60,000 bases of DNA, taken from positions 74,072,756 to 74,132,755 of the forward strand of contig CM060731.1 in assembly GCA_030704615.1 (NCBI GenBank). The letters are read 5' to 3'. The position numbers were made by a program, and so were the translations under genes. Source of the stretch: Takakia lepidozioides (lineage: Eukaryota > Streptophyta > Takakiopsida > Takakiales > Takakiaceae). Below the pieces are notes generated by a model. The model did no database searches. It saw nothing but the letters and a program-made list of their open reading frames with translations, and had not been told where the DNA came from. This document shows positions 11,690-22,969 of this stretch, piece by piece. Numbering within the stretch: position 1 is the stretch's first letter; every line of letters starts with the position of its first letter.

Positions 11690-12360
11690 TAAAAGGTGAA
11701 TGTCAGTCAGATTACCAGATGTCATTCTGAACATTGCCCCTGCCCTGGTGGTCAAATGTGGGTGCATCGAGGATGCCAAGGCAGTGTTCAACGCTATGGC
11801 TGAATGAGATGTGGTGTCGTAGAACGCAATGCTTGCAGGGTGTGCAGAGCAGGGGCGCCGGATGGGGCTTTGGAGACCTGAAAGCAAATGATGGGGGAAG
11901 GGGTGAAGCTCGACCACATCATGTTTGTGTGCGTGCAGTGCATGTGCAAGCCTGGCAGCCCTAGAAAATGGCAAAGAGGTGCATGGTTGCATCACCAAAG
12001 CTGGAAATGTACCAGATGGATCAATAGCTACAAGAAACCTGCATGGATAAATGGTCAACTAGAAGCCGCAGCAGCAACGACACAATGATATACTCAAGCA
12101 CTGCTAATGAAGGCACCTTCTTCAACACATTTCACCCTATTTTTCCCTCTTATCAGAATCGGCCCTAAATTTTCATGTTGAATTCTGCAAGTTAGCTGGT
12201 TGAGTGAGCCTTTGATAGTTTGGAGCGACTTTGACATGGTACGGCCAATGTGACAACAAGGAAGTATCAGGTAACAGCTGAGACGAGGAGAAGCTGTGGA
12301 ATGAATACTTTTCTGACCCCAGTCAATGGTGGGACAATCGAGGCAAAAAGGTGAATGCCT
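11690..12360 (+). pseudogene. OSB-PPR chimeric fragment in the CACTA
   Basis: AAAAAGGTGAATG, an OSB piece, runs straight into PPR sequence from about 11715 (PDVILN-type, then GCIEDAKAVFNAMAE in broken frame). The same OSB-to-PPR joint occurs at about 34000. A second LTPVNGGTIE-frame copy of the WWDNR region follows at 12300-12350. Stops such as TGA after MAE show that it is not coding. The joint duplicates a chimera rather than a natural gene. Confidence 0.6.
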
Positions 12361-12486
12361 GTTGGATTACAGAGACTAGTAGATGCAATTGACCATAGTG
12401 AACTAATGTGATAAGTTGAGTTGGGTGTTTCCTAGAACAAATCTAGGCTGTCATTGTTAGGTGCTAGCAGCAAGGCAAGGATGTTA

Positions 12487-13520
12487 AGCATGTGAAGATG
12501 CTTTGTGAGGCAGGCAGACTGACAGAGGCTCTACAGACTTTAAACCAACGAGGCATTTCAGCAGATTCAGATACGTATGTCTGTCTCTTGCTTATGTGCA
12601 TCAAGATGAAAGGTCTGGAAACTGGAAACAGGTGCACACTCACATTATCCAAAGTGGATTCGTGCCAAATGTTTTTCTACTCAACACCCTTGCCAACATG
12701 TATGTTAAGTGTGGGAGCGTCATGGATGCTCACCAAGTTTTCCACAGAGTGCCTCAACGATCTTTGATCACGTGGAATATAATGTTGGCAGGATTTACCA
12801 AGGATAGGTGTGGCAGGAATGCTTTGGAGACCTATGAGCAACTGTTGCGCGAAGGGTGAAGCCCAACCACATCACGTTTGTTTGTGTTTGCAATGCGTGT
12901 GCAAGCCTGGGAACTCTGGAAAAGGGGAAAGAGGTGACATCGTCAAAGCTGGATTTGTACCAGATGGCATTCTGAACACTGCCATGGTGGACATGTATGC
13001 CAAATGTGGGTGCTGCAAGCCTAATGCGCAGGGAGAGTTCGACAATATGGCTGAACGAGATGTGGTGTTTTGGAGGGCCATGATTGCAAGGTATGTGCAG
13101 CATGGGTATGGGATTAAGGCTTTGGAAACATAAGAGCAAATGATGTGGGAAGGGATGAAGCCAGACCAGGTCATATTCATTTGTGTTTGTAATATGCGTA
13201 TGCGAGCCTAGCAGCCCTGGGAAGGGGCAAAGAGGTTCATGGTGACATTATCAAAGCTGGAATTGTACCAGATGTCATTCTGAACATTCCCTTGGTATAC
13301 ATCTATGGCAAATGTGAGCCTGGCAGCCCTGAAAAGGGCACAAAGGTCCATGGTGACATCGTCAAAGCTGGAATTGTATCACTAGATGTCACTCTAAACA
13401 CTGCCTTGGTGGATATGTATGTGACGGCAACCCTGGATCAAGTGGATGTCACTTTAGGTGACATGGTAGCTGGCACCACCATTCTCAAGAACTACAAGTT
13501 CCTGAATTCATTCTCGAAAT
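12487..13520 (+). pseudogene. PPR gene fragments (PLS class) in the CACTA
   Basis: Successive pentatricopeptide motifs in shifting frames. Recognisable pieces include VHTHIIQSGFVPNVFLLNTL, NMYVKCGSVMDAHQVF and ITWNIMLAGFTKD (12596-12859), then [17 protein letters not shown] (12950-13010) and two more partial repeats to 13520. PPR proteins bind organellar RNA, and PLS-type arrays are used in C-to-U editing. No DYW end is present in this copy. Several frameshifts and stops make it a relic. The closest relatives in the window are at 34.0-35.0 kb and 49.84-49.95 kb. Confidence 0.75.
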
Positions 13521-14252
13521 GATTTCTTTTGTTCTCTTGACATGTCCACGACAGTGCTTTACCTAGCTGCACATCAGATTTTCCTTCCTCAATTCAATGA
13601 CTTCACTTGGGCAGTGATCTATGGATATGGCAACATGGCCCTCATGTTGGTCATCTGTAGAATGTGGCCAAAACTTGTTTTAAAAACACTCTTGATATAA
13701 ACCAGTTTTGAGCCATCCAAATGATTTTGGTTCCTGCCATGTATTTGTATTCTATGTTTTGCTATATTTGTAATATATTTTCAATGCAGTGCAGCGAATC
13801 AAATAAACCCACTAATTAAAATGAAAAGTAAATGAAAATAAATAAATAAAAACAAAATAACAGTAGTAAACAAAAACAGTAAAACCAAACATTAAACAAA
13901 AAGCCTCTCTAATTCATATATATATTTTATATTTATGTATATATATACTATATATAAGTCATGCGTCCACGTCATACTGCAGTAGAACTATTTTAGTACA
14001 CGTCATGCATCCACGTCATAATGCAGTTACACCACTTTACTACACGTCATAGCCACGTCTCATCCACGTCATACTGTGGTACAATCACTTTACTACACGT
14101 CACCCCTAGGTTTTACTGTCACATTTCACTGTTAGAACCTGGCATCTGGATTCGACTGCTTGACTGAAACGACTTGACTTTTGTCACGCACATTCGACTA
14201 TGGAGGCTGGGAGTAAAAATGTCACAAACGACTCAAAAATGAGTCAAATACA
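13521..14252. other. CACTA right subterminal region
   Basis: After the last PPR relic the sequence becomes AT-rich (13800-13960, ATATATAT). It then shows a repeated CACGTCATAC / TACACGTCAT motif (about 13965-14100, at least four copies) and TCGACT-type motifs near the end. These look like subterminal repeats that a CACTA TnpA-like protein could bind. Confidence 0.5.
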
Positions 14253-14282
14253 GAGTCGAAAAACCCTGCTTGTATTTTAGTG
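14253..14282. repeat. Right terminal repeat of the large CACTA
   Basis: Ends TATTTTAGTG at 14282, the inverted form of CACTAAAATA, followed by the TGG duplication. Confidence 0.75.
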
Positions 14283-14285
14283 TGG

Positions 14286-17200
14286 CATTACCATTTGTAA
14301 GGGGCAAGTCTTAGCTAGGCTGTCTGTCTCACCTTTATCTGAGTTGGCTTCTGTTCAGAAAGGTCTCTCCTTCCACGACATAGGTCTGGTGGATTCCCCT
14401 CTTGACCAACTGCAAGCCTTTGCTACCAATATCGGGCCTGTTGCCAGTCTTCCCTTGACCTCAGATCAAGAGGTGCATTACCAGCAGGTTTTGTAAGACA
14501 TCACGGTTGGGGAGCATCTCACGCCTCAGCAAACCAGCCAATTCCATGGCTTTCTCCGTAATAATCTGGATATTTTTAGCAAGGGCCATCATGACCTTGG
14601 TCGCACGACCATCCTGGACCATGATATCATCACTGAAGGTAAGCCTATCAAACAGTATGTCTACCGAAAGAGTGTGCGAGAAAGAAAGGTTATTCAAGAA
14701 ATCTCGCCTTGGGCCAGTCCCATTGTCTTAGTAGGGAAAAAAGATGGTTCAACTCGCTTCTGTGTTGATTTTAGACGTCTGAATGCTATCACTAAAAAGG
14801 ATGTGTATCCTTTGCCTCGTATTAATGAGACTCTTGACCAATTGAATGGAGCTACTATATTCTCGTCGTTAGATCTAGCAGCTTGATTCTGGCAGGTGCC
14901 CTTGACTTCGGCAACCAAAGAGAAAACGGCCTTCACCTGTCGCATGGGCATGTATCAGTTCAAAACTATGCCTTTTGGATTATGCAATGCTACTGCCACC
15001 TTTCAGAGGCTCATGGATGTTGTGCTTGGCAATCTTCGCTGGTAATGTGCCTTAGTTTACATAGATGACATTAATATCTACTCCACTACCTTTGATGCTC
15101 ACTTGTTGGATTTACAACGGGTGGTGTGCAGACTTCGGGTTGCAGGCCTAAAAGTCAAAGCCAAGAAGTGTGACTTCTGTATGGAACAGCTACACTTCCT
15201 TGGGCACCTGCTATCTATTGCTGGCATCAGGCCAGATCCTCGTAAAATTCAGGCTGTTTGGGATTATCCTACTCCTAGGGATAAGACCTGTGTCAAGACT
15301 TTTCTGGGTCTGGGTTCCTATTATCGTCGTTTCATCTTTCAGTTTGCCAAGCTTGCTGCCCACTTACTCGCTTGCTGTCCAAGGATGCGCGCTTTGTATG
15401 GGGTACTGCAGAAACCTCGGCTTTTGAGAAGCTCAAGATTGCTTTGACTTCGGCCCCTGTTCTTGCCTACCCTGATTTTACCTTACCTTTCCTTTTACAA
15501 ACTAACGCTAGTGACTTAGCTATCTCTGTTGTGCTTAGTCAAATTCAAGATGGGTAGGAACATGCGATTGCCTATGCCTTGCGCCGTCTTAACAAACATG
15601 AAAGAAACTACTCTATCACAGACAAAGAGGGCTTACCAGTTATATTTGGTGTTAAATATTTTAGGCAGTATCTTCATGGTTGCCACTTTACCATTGAGAC
15701 GGATCATCTGCCTTTGAAAGCCTTGCTTTCTCCTCGCGAACTAACTGGACGTTTGGCTAGATGGGCTCTGATTTTACAGGGTTATGATTTTCAGATCTCT
15801 TACAAGCGAGGCAAAGATAATGTTAATGTTAATGCATTGACTCGTGGGGAAACTAAGCCTCTTGCCCCTTACACTACTCTAGATGATCTTGTTCATGTTC
15901 TTTCTTCCCCTTCTGTTACTGCACATGTCACTGATCCTTATGCATTATGTCGTCTGCTGGATTTCCCTTATGTTCCTCCCGATCTGCTAGATTCTTGGGA
16001 TCTAGTTCAATTTGATGTTCCTTAAATTTCCTGCTTGGTACTTGGCAATGCTAGTAGGTTGGCAATCTGCAGCCTAGGAAAGATTTGGCCCTACCTTTTC
16101 CATGATCATGTTTCTCCCGCTCCCTAGCCAGTCTTAATCCCGACCAAGGGACTGAGCTGCATTTCATAGCCTGTTTGCTTCCTCATATGCAGCCAACTGA
16201 AAATTGAAGTCAGGAACCATGAGAGGAGGATCACGGGGGCTGCCACTTTCTTCTCACCTGCACTAACATGCTGATTGTGTGGCCATGAGTGTTGTAGGCA
16301 TGGATGAACCTCTTTACGATGCTCTACTCCACAGGTGCAAAGCCGGCACCCACCTTAGTGGCATATCCAGGCTCCTCATGAGGCAAGTGAACTATCACTT
16401 ACCCACCCACCGGGAAAGTGAAGGGAGGTTGTTCAGAGTGAATGCATTGGAAGGTGATCTTACTGTGGAAGTCCCTCCTAGGTCTGCTGTCCCTGCCTTG
16501 CTAGACTTGTACCATGCTTTTACTTATGCTGGTCATTTAGGGGTTATCAAAACTGTGAAAAGGCTCCAAGAACAGTATCACTGGAAAGGTTTAGTTAAGG
16601 ACGTTTCAGCTTTCATTGCAAGGTGTGTACCCTGTCATGCCAAAACCATCCTGCCTAGGACCGAAGCACCACTCCCTTTGCAGCCTATCCCGGTTACTGA
16701 ACCCTTTGCCCGGGTGGGCTTAGATCTTGTTGGACCCCTCAAACCTACGTCTAAGGGCCATGCATACCTTGCTGTTGCTACGGATTACCTGACTAAATGG
16801 GTTGAGCTCCGACCCCTGGTCGCTAAGGACAGTGATGAGGTAGTATAATTCTTCTTTGATAAGGTGATTCTCCGCCATGGTTGCCCTCTTGAGATCCTCA
16901 CGGATCAAAGTACAGAATTCTGCAACCAGCTTATAGAGATTGTATTATTCAATCTAAACACTAAACATGTCGTGACTGCGCCTTATAATCCCCAGTGCAA
17001 TGGCTTGACTCAGCGTTTTAACAAGACAATGTGCCAGATGCTAGAGAAAAATGTGTTACTCATAGATGAATGGGACATTGTTGTGCCTATCCTGCTGTTT
17101 GCCTATCGAACCTCTATTCATGCCAGTACCAAAATTTCTCCTTTTGAACTTTTGTATGGTAGGAAATGTAGAACTCATTTGCATATCTCCTGGCTGCAGG

Positions 17201-17652
17201 TCTCCGCAACTGAGCCTGAAAATTGGGAAGTCTTTTTGCTTTCCATGGATGCTAGACGACGTAGTTTGCGTGAAACAGCTAAATCTAACATTGTGTTTGC
17301 CCAAGCTGCTCAGGCCAAGAATTACAACAGACGTGTTGTGTATTCTGAGTCATTTAAGATAGGCCAGTCTGTTTGTGTCAGGCTCCAGCCTGGTAAGCAG
17401 GTATCTAAGGCCAGGCGTCAGATTGATGGCCCTTACTTGATCTCTGATATTCTTCCTGGCAAGCAGTATGTCTTGCTTCCCCAGCCTGCTTCTACTCCTC
17501 ACTTAGCTAGCTCCATTCATGTATCATTGCTTGTTCCATGCACTCTTAATTTTGATCTAATTTGTTTGAATGTTGGAAACCGCCAGGTGATTTTCACCCC
17601 CACAGCTTGGACAACTCGTGATCAGGCCCTGGCATCTTCTTCTTTAGTGTAG
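14286..17652 (+). pseudogene. Reverse transcriptase-RNase H-integrase region of Ty3 element A
   Basis: Continues the frame of 8302. The reverse transcriptase shows WASPIVLVGKKDGSTRFCVD, the fingers motif SSLDLAA and an intact YIDD box (about 15060). RNase H has FETDH-like ETDHLPLKAL (about 15700). Integrase has an H-H-C-C zinc region (GHLGVIKTVKRL, CVPCHAKT), GLDLVGPL and LTDQSTEF as the two Asp motifs. In GLTQRFNKTM (about 17010) the catalytic Glu is replaced by Gln. At least five in-frame stops interrupt the frame (for example TGA at 14884 and TAA at 16846). The C-terminal domain (FKIGQSVCVRLQPGKQ) is clear up to the stop at 17652. Clearly inactive. Confidence 0.9.
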
Positions 17653-17880
17653 TTTTACATTTCGTGCTAGTTTTCTGCACCAATTGTAGCACTTGGGATT
17701 TTTCCTATGGGATGTTTTGTCCTCCACCTAGCTTGCAGGGTGAGGTTTTCTTCCCTAGGTTTTTTCATCCCTCGTGTGCCGGGTGTGTAGTTTGTTTTGG
17801 CTAGGCTTCGTTTTTGTTATTCCTGAGTTCATCGCTCGCAGGAGCTCACCGTTTCTAGTGGCCCCAGCAGGCTTCACATA
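17653..17880 (+). other. 3' untranslated part of Ty3 element A
   Basis: Non-coding T-rich stretch between integrase and the 3' LTR. No clean polypurine tract is visible. It ends GGCTTCACATA just before the LTR, and GGCTTCACA recurs right after the LTR. Confidence 0.6.
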
Positions 17881-18419
17881 TGTGGAGCTGGGATTCCTTC
17901 TCACCTTCTTTTTTGACTTGGATGAACGGAGGAGGGATGTGCCCCAGATGATTTAGGGATGGACGGAACCAGGATGAAGTTTGCATGAACACCTTGCGCA
18001 TGAGGATGAGCTGGCAACAACTTATGACTTTATTAGGTGTCGTCTTATTCTAACAGCTGGTTTAGGATTAGATTAGGATGGATCTGGGTGATCTGGCTTC
18101 TTTCTATGGCTATGCTAGAAGGGCATCTGGCTGGCCTATATGTAAGTGCCACGCGGCACTAGGATTAGATTACGACCTAATATTATTTAAGCTCCACTGC
18201 CGTGGCAGTGAGGGTGGTGGCTTTTGGATCTTACGCGAGTGTACGTTTGGTGTAACGGTGTGCTTGAGTGTGTTGATGAATGTGTTTTGGATGTTCGACT
18301 CTGTTGTGTCCTTTTCGTGAGATTCCGTCTTCTCTGCCAGGCCCATCTATCGACTACATCCCCCTTGATAGGATTAAGTCCGGTAGAGGAAGGAGAACAA
18401 ACCCATAGAGCCGGAATCG
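17881..18419 (+). repeat. 3' LTR of Ty3 element A
   Basis: Direct repeat of 4635-5158 with the same first 22 and last 40 bases. It differs by scattered substitutions and a few indels (for example around 17903-17915 and 17990-18005). Confidence 0.85.
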
Positions 18420-18981
18420 GGCTTCACAGGGGCCTCAGCACTAAGTCCTAAGCGTAATGAAGATAGTGTCGTGGGCCCAGAACCGTGCCCGGAACCATGC
18501 CCGGGCTACGTCTCTTGCTGGCCTGAGTGCCACGTAGCTTCAAGTCCTACGCACATGGAGAAGAAACGGGGGCTGATCCGCTTGAAAACAGGGTGGATCT
18601 GCCTGTGATAGCGCTTCATCGCGCTGATAGGGGAATCAGCCCAACGCGGTCGTACAACTTACAAGCGGGTCCGTCGGATAAAACTAGATGAATAAAAATA
18701 ACTTTTTAGAAAATAAAAGTTATTTTCCATGTTAAAACAAATGTTACTTTGCTTTTTGTCGTGCATGCATCATACTGAATAGTATGGATGTGCATGAAGT
18801 ACACGACACAGAAGCTCCCCTACCTAAGCATGGAGAGGGAATCCATGTTAGAGTTACTATTGGAAGGTCTTGAGAGCGATTACTCAATTCAATGTAATCA
18901 GCTACCGGTAATTGTTGGTGTGAGAAGACCACTTCAGATTGAAAAGATGAGTTTGCACGAGGTTAGACAAATCTCTGCCGA
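18420..18981. other. Spacer between two Ty3 elements
   Basis: No clear gene. A 12-base perfect hairpin (AAAATAACTTTT, 18695-18706 with 18715-18726) lies in the middle. The frame 18788-18985 resembles a retroelement Gag fragment (LLLEGLESDYS) only weakly. Confidence 0.35.
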
Positions 18982-19645
18982 GTGAAGTTCCTCACAAAGA
19001 CCCCTTCTCCACCTACAACTATGATCTTTTGTTTGCCTCCAAATTTCATCCGTACCTCTACCGCCCAATTGCAAGCTGATCAGTCTCAAGATCTTGGCAA
19101 CGCTCTCCACAATTTGCAACAACAAATTTCAGAGTTAAAGGAGTCGAACAATGGATCTTCAACCATACGAGTCCCTACTGCAACAGCTCCTACTGCAACG
19201 GTTCCTCATCAACAGATTACGAGATAACCAAAGATCAGCATGCCCGAGAAATTTGATGGGATGAGATCAAGATTTCGCGGTTTTGTTCAACAAGCACGAC
19301 TGATCTTACGACTACATCCACAACGCGACCCCGATGAAGGTATTCAAGTGGGATTCGTGGTTACCCTTCTATCAGGCACTGCCTTATCTTGGTTTGCATC
19401 ATTTTAGAAAAAAATTTGCATTTACTATATAATTTTGAAGCATTCATGTCTGAGTTCACTGCAACGTTTGGAGAGAATGATAGAGAGAGAGTTGCAGAGA
19501 TAAAGATGCGAAATCTTCGACAAAGAGCACGTCCTGCTTCCGTTTATGCTGCCGAATTTCGACAACTTGCGTGCGACCTCGACTGGAATGAGAAGAACCT
19601 CATTAGTCAGTTTCGTCGAAAGACGTCAAAAGAAGTGATCTGGAT

Positions 19646-20483
19646 CACTACAACGTATCGCGATATTTATGACTGTATATATGACTATTCTGCAGTCATA
19701 AACGGTACATATGACTTCTATGACTGTAAGTCGTGCAAACCAAGTCAATACAATGAGTACAGGATGGTACGGTCCGGATGACTACAGTCATATGAACCAA
19801 GTGATATCTCTCACTGCAGTCATATATACCATACTGTTGTCACCGCTGCCGCGCCACGTGACGAGGCGCAATTGCTTTAAAAAATTAAATTAAATTAAAA
19901 AAACTAAAAAAAATAAAAACATATGTCAAACGCCGCGTCGCACCGCATTGTGCCACGTGGCATAATGCATTTTATAATAATGAAAACACCATGTGGCAGT
20001 CCATCTAGGGTACCACGTGCTATCCCTAGCTCGCCTACTAATCCTAGGGCCATCTTATCCATTTGATTGTACTTAGAGGAATTTGAACCTACAACCTCTT
20101 TACTATAAGAATTATAGTTCACTACCTGTTAACCAATACACCCATTAGTCATTCATATGATCATATGGTGTTTTAATTGTATTATACAAACCAAATTACA
20201 AAATCCCCAATAGTCATCATGACTATGTAACTCATCCATGTACACTGTAGTCATGGAAATGACTATGAATGGTGAGCTAAATCTTGTCAATTGTCGTTGA
20301 TCAGCCTTCCGCCCATTCCGGAGCCATGTAGTCATACGGACGACTATTTAGATAGTCGTTCATATGACTACAATCGTATGAACAACTGCGGGATGTCAAT
20401 TTCATATAAAAACATAGTGCAGTCATGGTCAAAGTCATGAAAACCACGGTTTGGCAGTCATAACTACCGCGATCTTTGTAGTG
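19646..20483. mobile_element. Small non-autonomous CACTA element (838 bp)
   Basis: Left end CACTACAACGTATCGCGATA. Right end, read inverted, CACTACAAAGATCGCGGTAG. The two agree over about 30 bases apart from a few substitutions and one indel. GAT flanks both sides (19643-19645 and 20484-20486). The interior has many ATGACT / AGTCAT motifs as subterminal repeats and no coding capacity, only a tRNA-like stretch. It sits inside the gag of Ty3 element B. Confidence 0.85.
20064..20150 (-). repeat. tRNA-like (SINE-head-like) sequence
   Basis: On the minus strand, TATTGGTTAACAGGTAGTGAA resembles an A box. About 45 bases later AGGTTCAAATTCC fits the pol III B box GGTTCRANNCC. It lacks a proper cloverleaf and acceptor end. 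It may be a SINE head or a decayed tRNA carried inside the CACTA. Confidence 0.4.
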
Positions 20484-21467
20484 GATGGTCGACGACGCAT
20501 CATGTCGCTGCTACTACGGCACTAAACACAACGATCCATCAGACATCCGGTAGTGATCATATGCAAATTGATGCTGTCCGATTTAAGCCATTGACGCCAC
20601 AAGAAAAACAAAGACGGTGCTCAAGTGGATTATGCCTCTATTGCGGAGAAGAAGATCACATAGCATTAAACTGCCCCAACAAGAGAAGATTCAAAGCTCA
20701 GGGCGCAACTCAAGTGTTCGATACGAGGAGGTCGAAAAACGAACAGTAGGGACCATGCGGCTGGACACCACAAATTCCTCACCGAAAAAATGTCTTTTTC
20801 TACCTCTAAACCCTGCACCTTGTTTCACAGTTCCGGTAAAATCAGAGTGCGAAATCGAGATATCTCTGTAGAAGCACTTTTGGACTCAGGGGCTTCAGCT
20901 TGTTTTATGGACAAAAACTTTGCGAAGCAACACAATTTAACGCTCGTAAAGAAGAAACTCTCGGCCCCCGTTGAAGTCATCGATGGACGACCGTTAGCAT
21001 CAGGAAATGTGGACCATGAAACTCGACCACTTGAAGTAAAGCTTAAAAATCAAGCATCACATATTGTTTTCAACGTCATCCAGTCTCCAACGAATCCTGT
21101 GATCCTTGGACTTCCCTGGTTCGTACTTCACAATCCTGACATCGACTGGCGATCGCAAAAAAATTCTGCAAAACAAACATGTAGAAATATCAAAGGTATT
21201 CAACCCCTGTTCCTTGGAGCTAGAGCTTTCCTGAGAGCTACCAAAAAGGATGCGACATTTGCACTTTATGCAACTCCGATCAAGACCACAATAGACAAAT
21301 GTATTTCAATATTACCCGCTCAATATCAAGATTTCAAGGATGTCTTCGAGAGAAGAAAAATGCAGACATATTGTCAGAACATCGACCTTATGACTGTGCA
21401 ATTGAGTTACAAGAACGAGCCCAACCACCATTCGGTCCAATCTATAACTTATCCCAGACGGAGTTAG

Positions 21468-22394
21468 CTGCATTACGTGAATATATTGATGAAAATTTGT
21501 CGAAGCACTTTATCCGACATTCAAAATCACCTGCGGGGGCGCCTATCTTGTTTGTGAAAAAGAAGGACGGATCATTACGCATGTGTATAGACTATCGCGG
21601 TCTCAACAAAGTCACAATTAAGAATCGTTATCCGTTGCCGCTGATTTCTGGGCTTCTCAACCAGTTGGGACGAACGAAGATTTTCACCAAAATTGATTTG
21701 AGATGAGCTTATAACCTTGTACGGATAAAAGAAGGAGACAAGAAAACAGCTTTTCGAACATTTTGAATACAGTATTATGCCTTTCGGTCTTATAAATGCT
21801 CTAGCAATTTTCCAACATATGATGAATGACATCTTTCGAGAATTTTTAGATGACTTTGTAGTCATCTATTTGGACGTCATTTTGATATTTTAACAGAATG
21901 AAGAAGAACATGGCCACCATGTACGCCTTGTCCTTGATAAATTAAGATAAAGATAATTATATGTCAAGTTGGAAAAATGTTTTTTCCATCAATCTGAGGT
22001 CGAATTTCTGGGCTACATTATTTCCAACAAAGGCGTCTTTATGGATCAGAAGAAAATACAAACCATCATCGAGTGGATTAAACCAACTTCGGTCCGAGAT
22101 GTAGAATGTTTTCTGGGATTTGCAAATTTCTATAGAATCTTCATCAAGGACTACTCCAACATTGCTACACCATCAACACAACTCACAGGGAAAGACAAAT
22201 TTATATGGGACAAGAATGCTGACCAGACATTTGAAAGGCTGAAGCAGATATTTACAACGGCTCCAATACTAGTACATGCAGACCCATCTAAATCATTCTT
22301 CTTGGAAGCAGATGTATCGGACTTTGCACTTGACGCTATACTCAACACTATTTTAACTAATTCTGGATTTTTGTTTGGTCCAGAAATAATATGA
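21468..22394 (+). pseudogene. Reverse transcriptase and RNase H start of Ty3 element B
   Basis: Shows [36 protein letters not shown] and KIFTKIDLR, followed by a TGA at 21704 and several frameshifts. The catalytic box reads YLDV (about 21870) instead of YLDD, so the second Asp is lost. The thumb and connection (VEFLGYIISNKGVFMD, FLGFANFYRIFIKDYS) and the first strand of RNase H (PSKSFFLEADVSDFALDA) are readable to about 22350. The rest is missing. Confidence 0.8.
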
Positions 22395-22969
22395 GAAATA
22401 TGAATAAATATAATTTATTATTGAAATAAAGCGATATATATGATTGTTTGGCTATTTTATGCACAAAATAACAATGAACAATAATCCTCCAAACATTTTT
22501 TGGAGACAATATAAGTATGTATTGTGGTTTTAGAAGAACATCCACTGCCAAGTTGATGTTCATGGAAAAAATCATGGGATGATGCAATTATTTACACCAT
22601 GATGTGAGGTCAGATATATAAAACTTTTTGCACAAAATGGTTGTTATATCAGATGACATACAAAACCAAACATAGAACAATCATTGCATGTGATGAAGAA
22701 GATGACATGAAAGAATGAGTCTGCATACATTGATGATAAACATTCATATTTTATTAGAGATTGCAACTTTGGCATTGCAGTCAGACATAATGTAACGTCA
22801 ACTGCGAATTCGGTCCTTGAATGTGACTGGGCAAAACAATTTTTCATATGACAAATGTCAGCTGAAATGTGGAACATTTGTAGAGAAAATGATAAAGTCA
22901 AAGTGCAAGTGGAAGACACTTTCAAGATCAAATTCTCCATAAACAACAAACAGTGAGATAAGTACATAC
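22395..22969. other. Non-coding, probably intron of the FCP1-like relic
   Basis: AT-rich and without recognisable protein on either strand. It begins where Ty3 element B breaks off and ends at the minus-strand donor of the FCP1-like exon. Confidence 0.4.

Larger units (their letters stand above)
8303..14282. mobile_element. CACTA (En/Spm) transposon with captured host gene fragments
   Basis: Left end CACTACAACACACCC and right end, read on the minus strand, CACTAAAATACAAGC. Both then reach a TTTCGAC / TTTGAC-rich subterminal zone. A 3-bp TGG duplication flanks it and excision restores the Ty3 pol frame. No transposase (TnpA/TnpD type) was found, so it is non-autonomous. The interior holds fragments of an L35 ribosomal protein gene, repeated OSB PDF motifs and a decayed PPR gene, some with old splice junctions. 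Transduction of host gene pieces is known for CACTA elements. The same chimera recurs at 32-35 kb. Confidence 0.85.
4635..18419 (+). mobile_element. Ty3/Gypsy LTR retrotransposon A, interrupted by a CACTA element
   Basis: Two similar direct repeats (4635-5158 and 17881-18419) bracket gag, protease, reverse transcriptase, RNase H and integrase in that order, the Ty3/Gypsy arrangement. Removing 8303-14282 plus one TGG rejoins the pol frame exactly, which shows one retroelement later split by a DNA transposon. Without it the element is about 7.8 kb. The LTRs differ by roughly 5 percent by eye, with several indels. Multiple stops, a protease lesion and a lost integrase Glu make it defective. The five bases outside the two LTRs do not match, so the original target duplication is not evident. 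Confidence 0.85.
18982..21467 (+). pseudogene. Gag-protease of Ty3 element B
   Basis: Gag runs from about 19021 with a Gln-rich segment (NLQQQISELKES) to FRRKTSKEVIW, where the CACTA enters. It resumes after 20487 in the frame HVAATTALNTTIHQTSG. A canonical CCHC knuckle (CLYCGEEDHIALNC) is at about 20636-20677. The protease follows with EALLDSGASACFMDK (catalytic DSG at about 20882) and NPVILGLPWFVLHNPDIDW. One frameshift separates knuckle and protease. With the CACTA, frameshifts and missing Gag sequence it is not functional. Confidence 0.75.
18982..22394 (+). mobile_element. Ty3/Gypsy element B, truncated, hosting a small CACTA
   Basis: Gag, zinc knuckle, protease, reverse transcriptase and the beginning of RNase H in order on the plus strand, then an abrupt end at about 22394 without integrase. 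No LTRs were identified. The style (SGASACFMDK protease, [20 protein letters not shown]) is that of a different Ty3 lineage from elements A and C. It was split in gag by the CACTA at 19646-20483. Confidence 0.8.

Noticed and set aside
12487-13520. A functional PPR gene
   Set aside because: Motifs are split over several frames with stops, lie inside a CACTA, and lack an E/DYW end.
14286-17652. An active integrase/reverse transcriptase
   Set aside because: Several in-frame stops are present, and the catalytic Glu of the integrase is Gln in GLTQRFNK.
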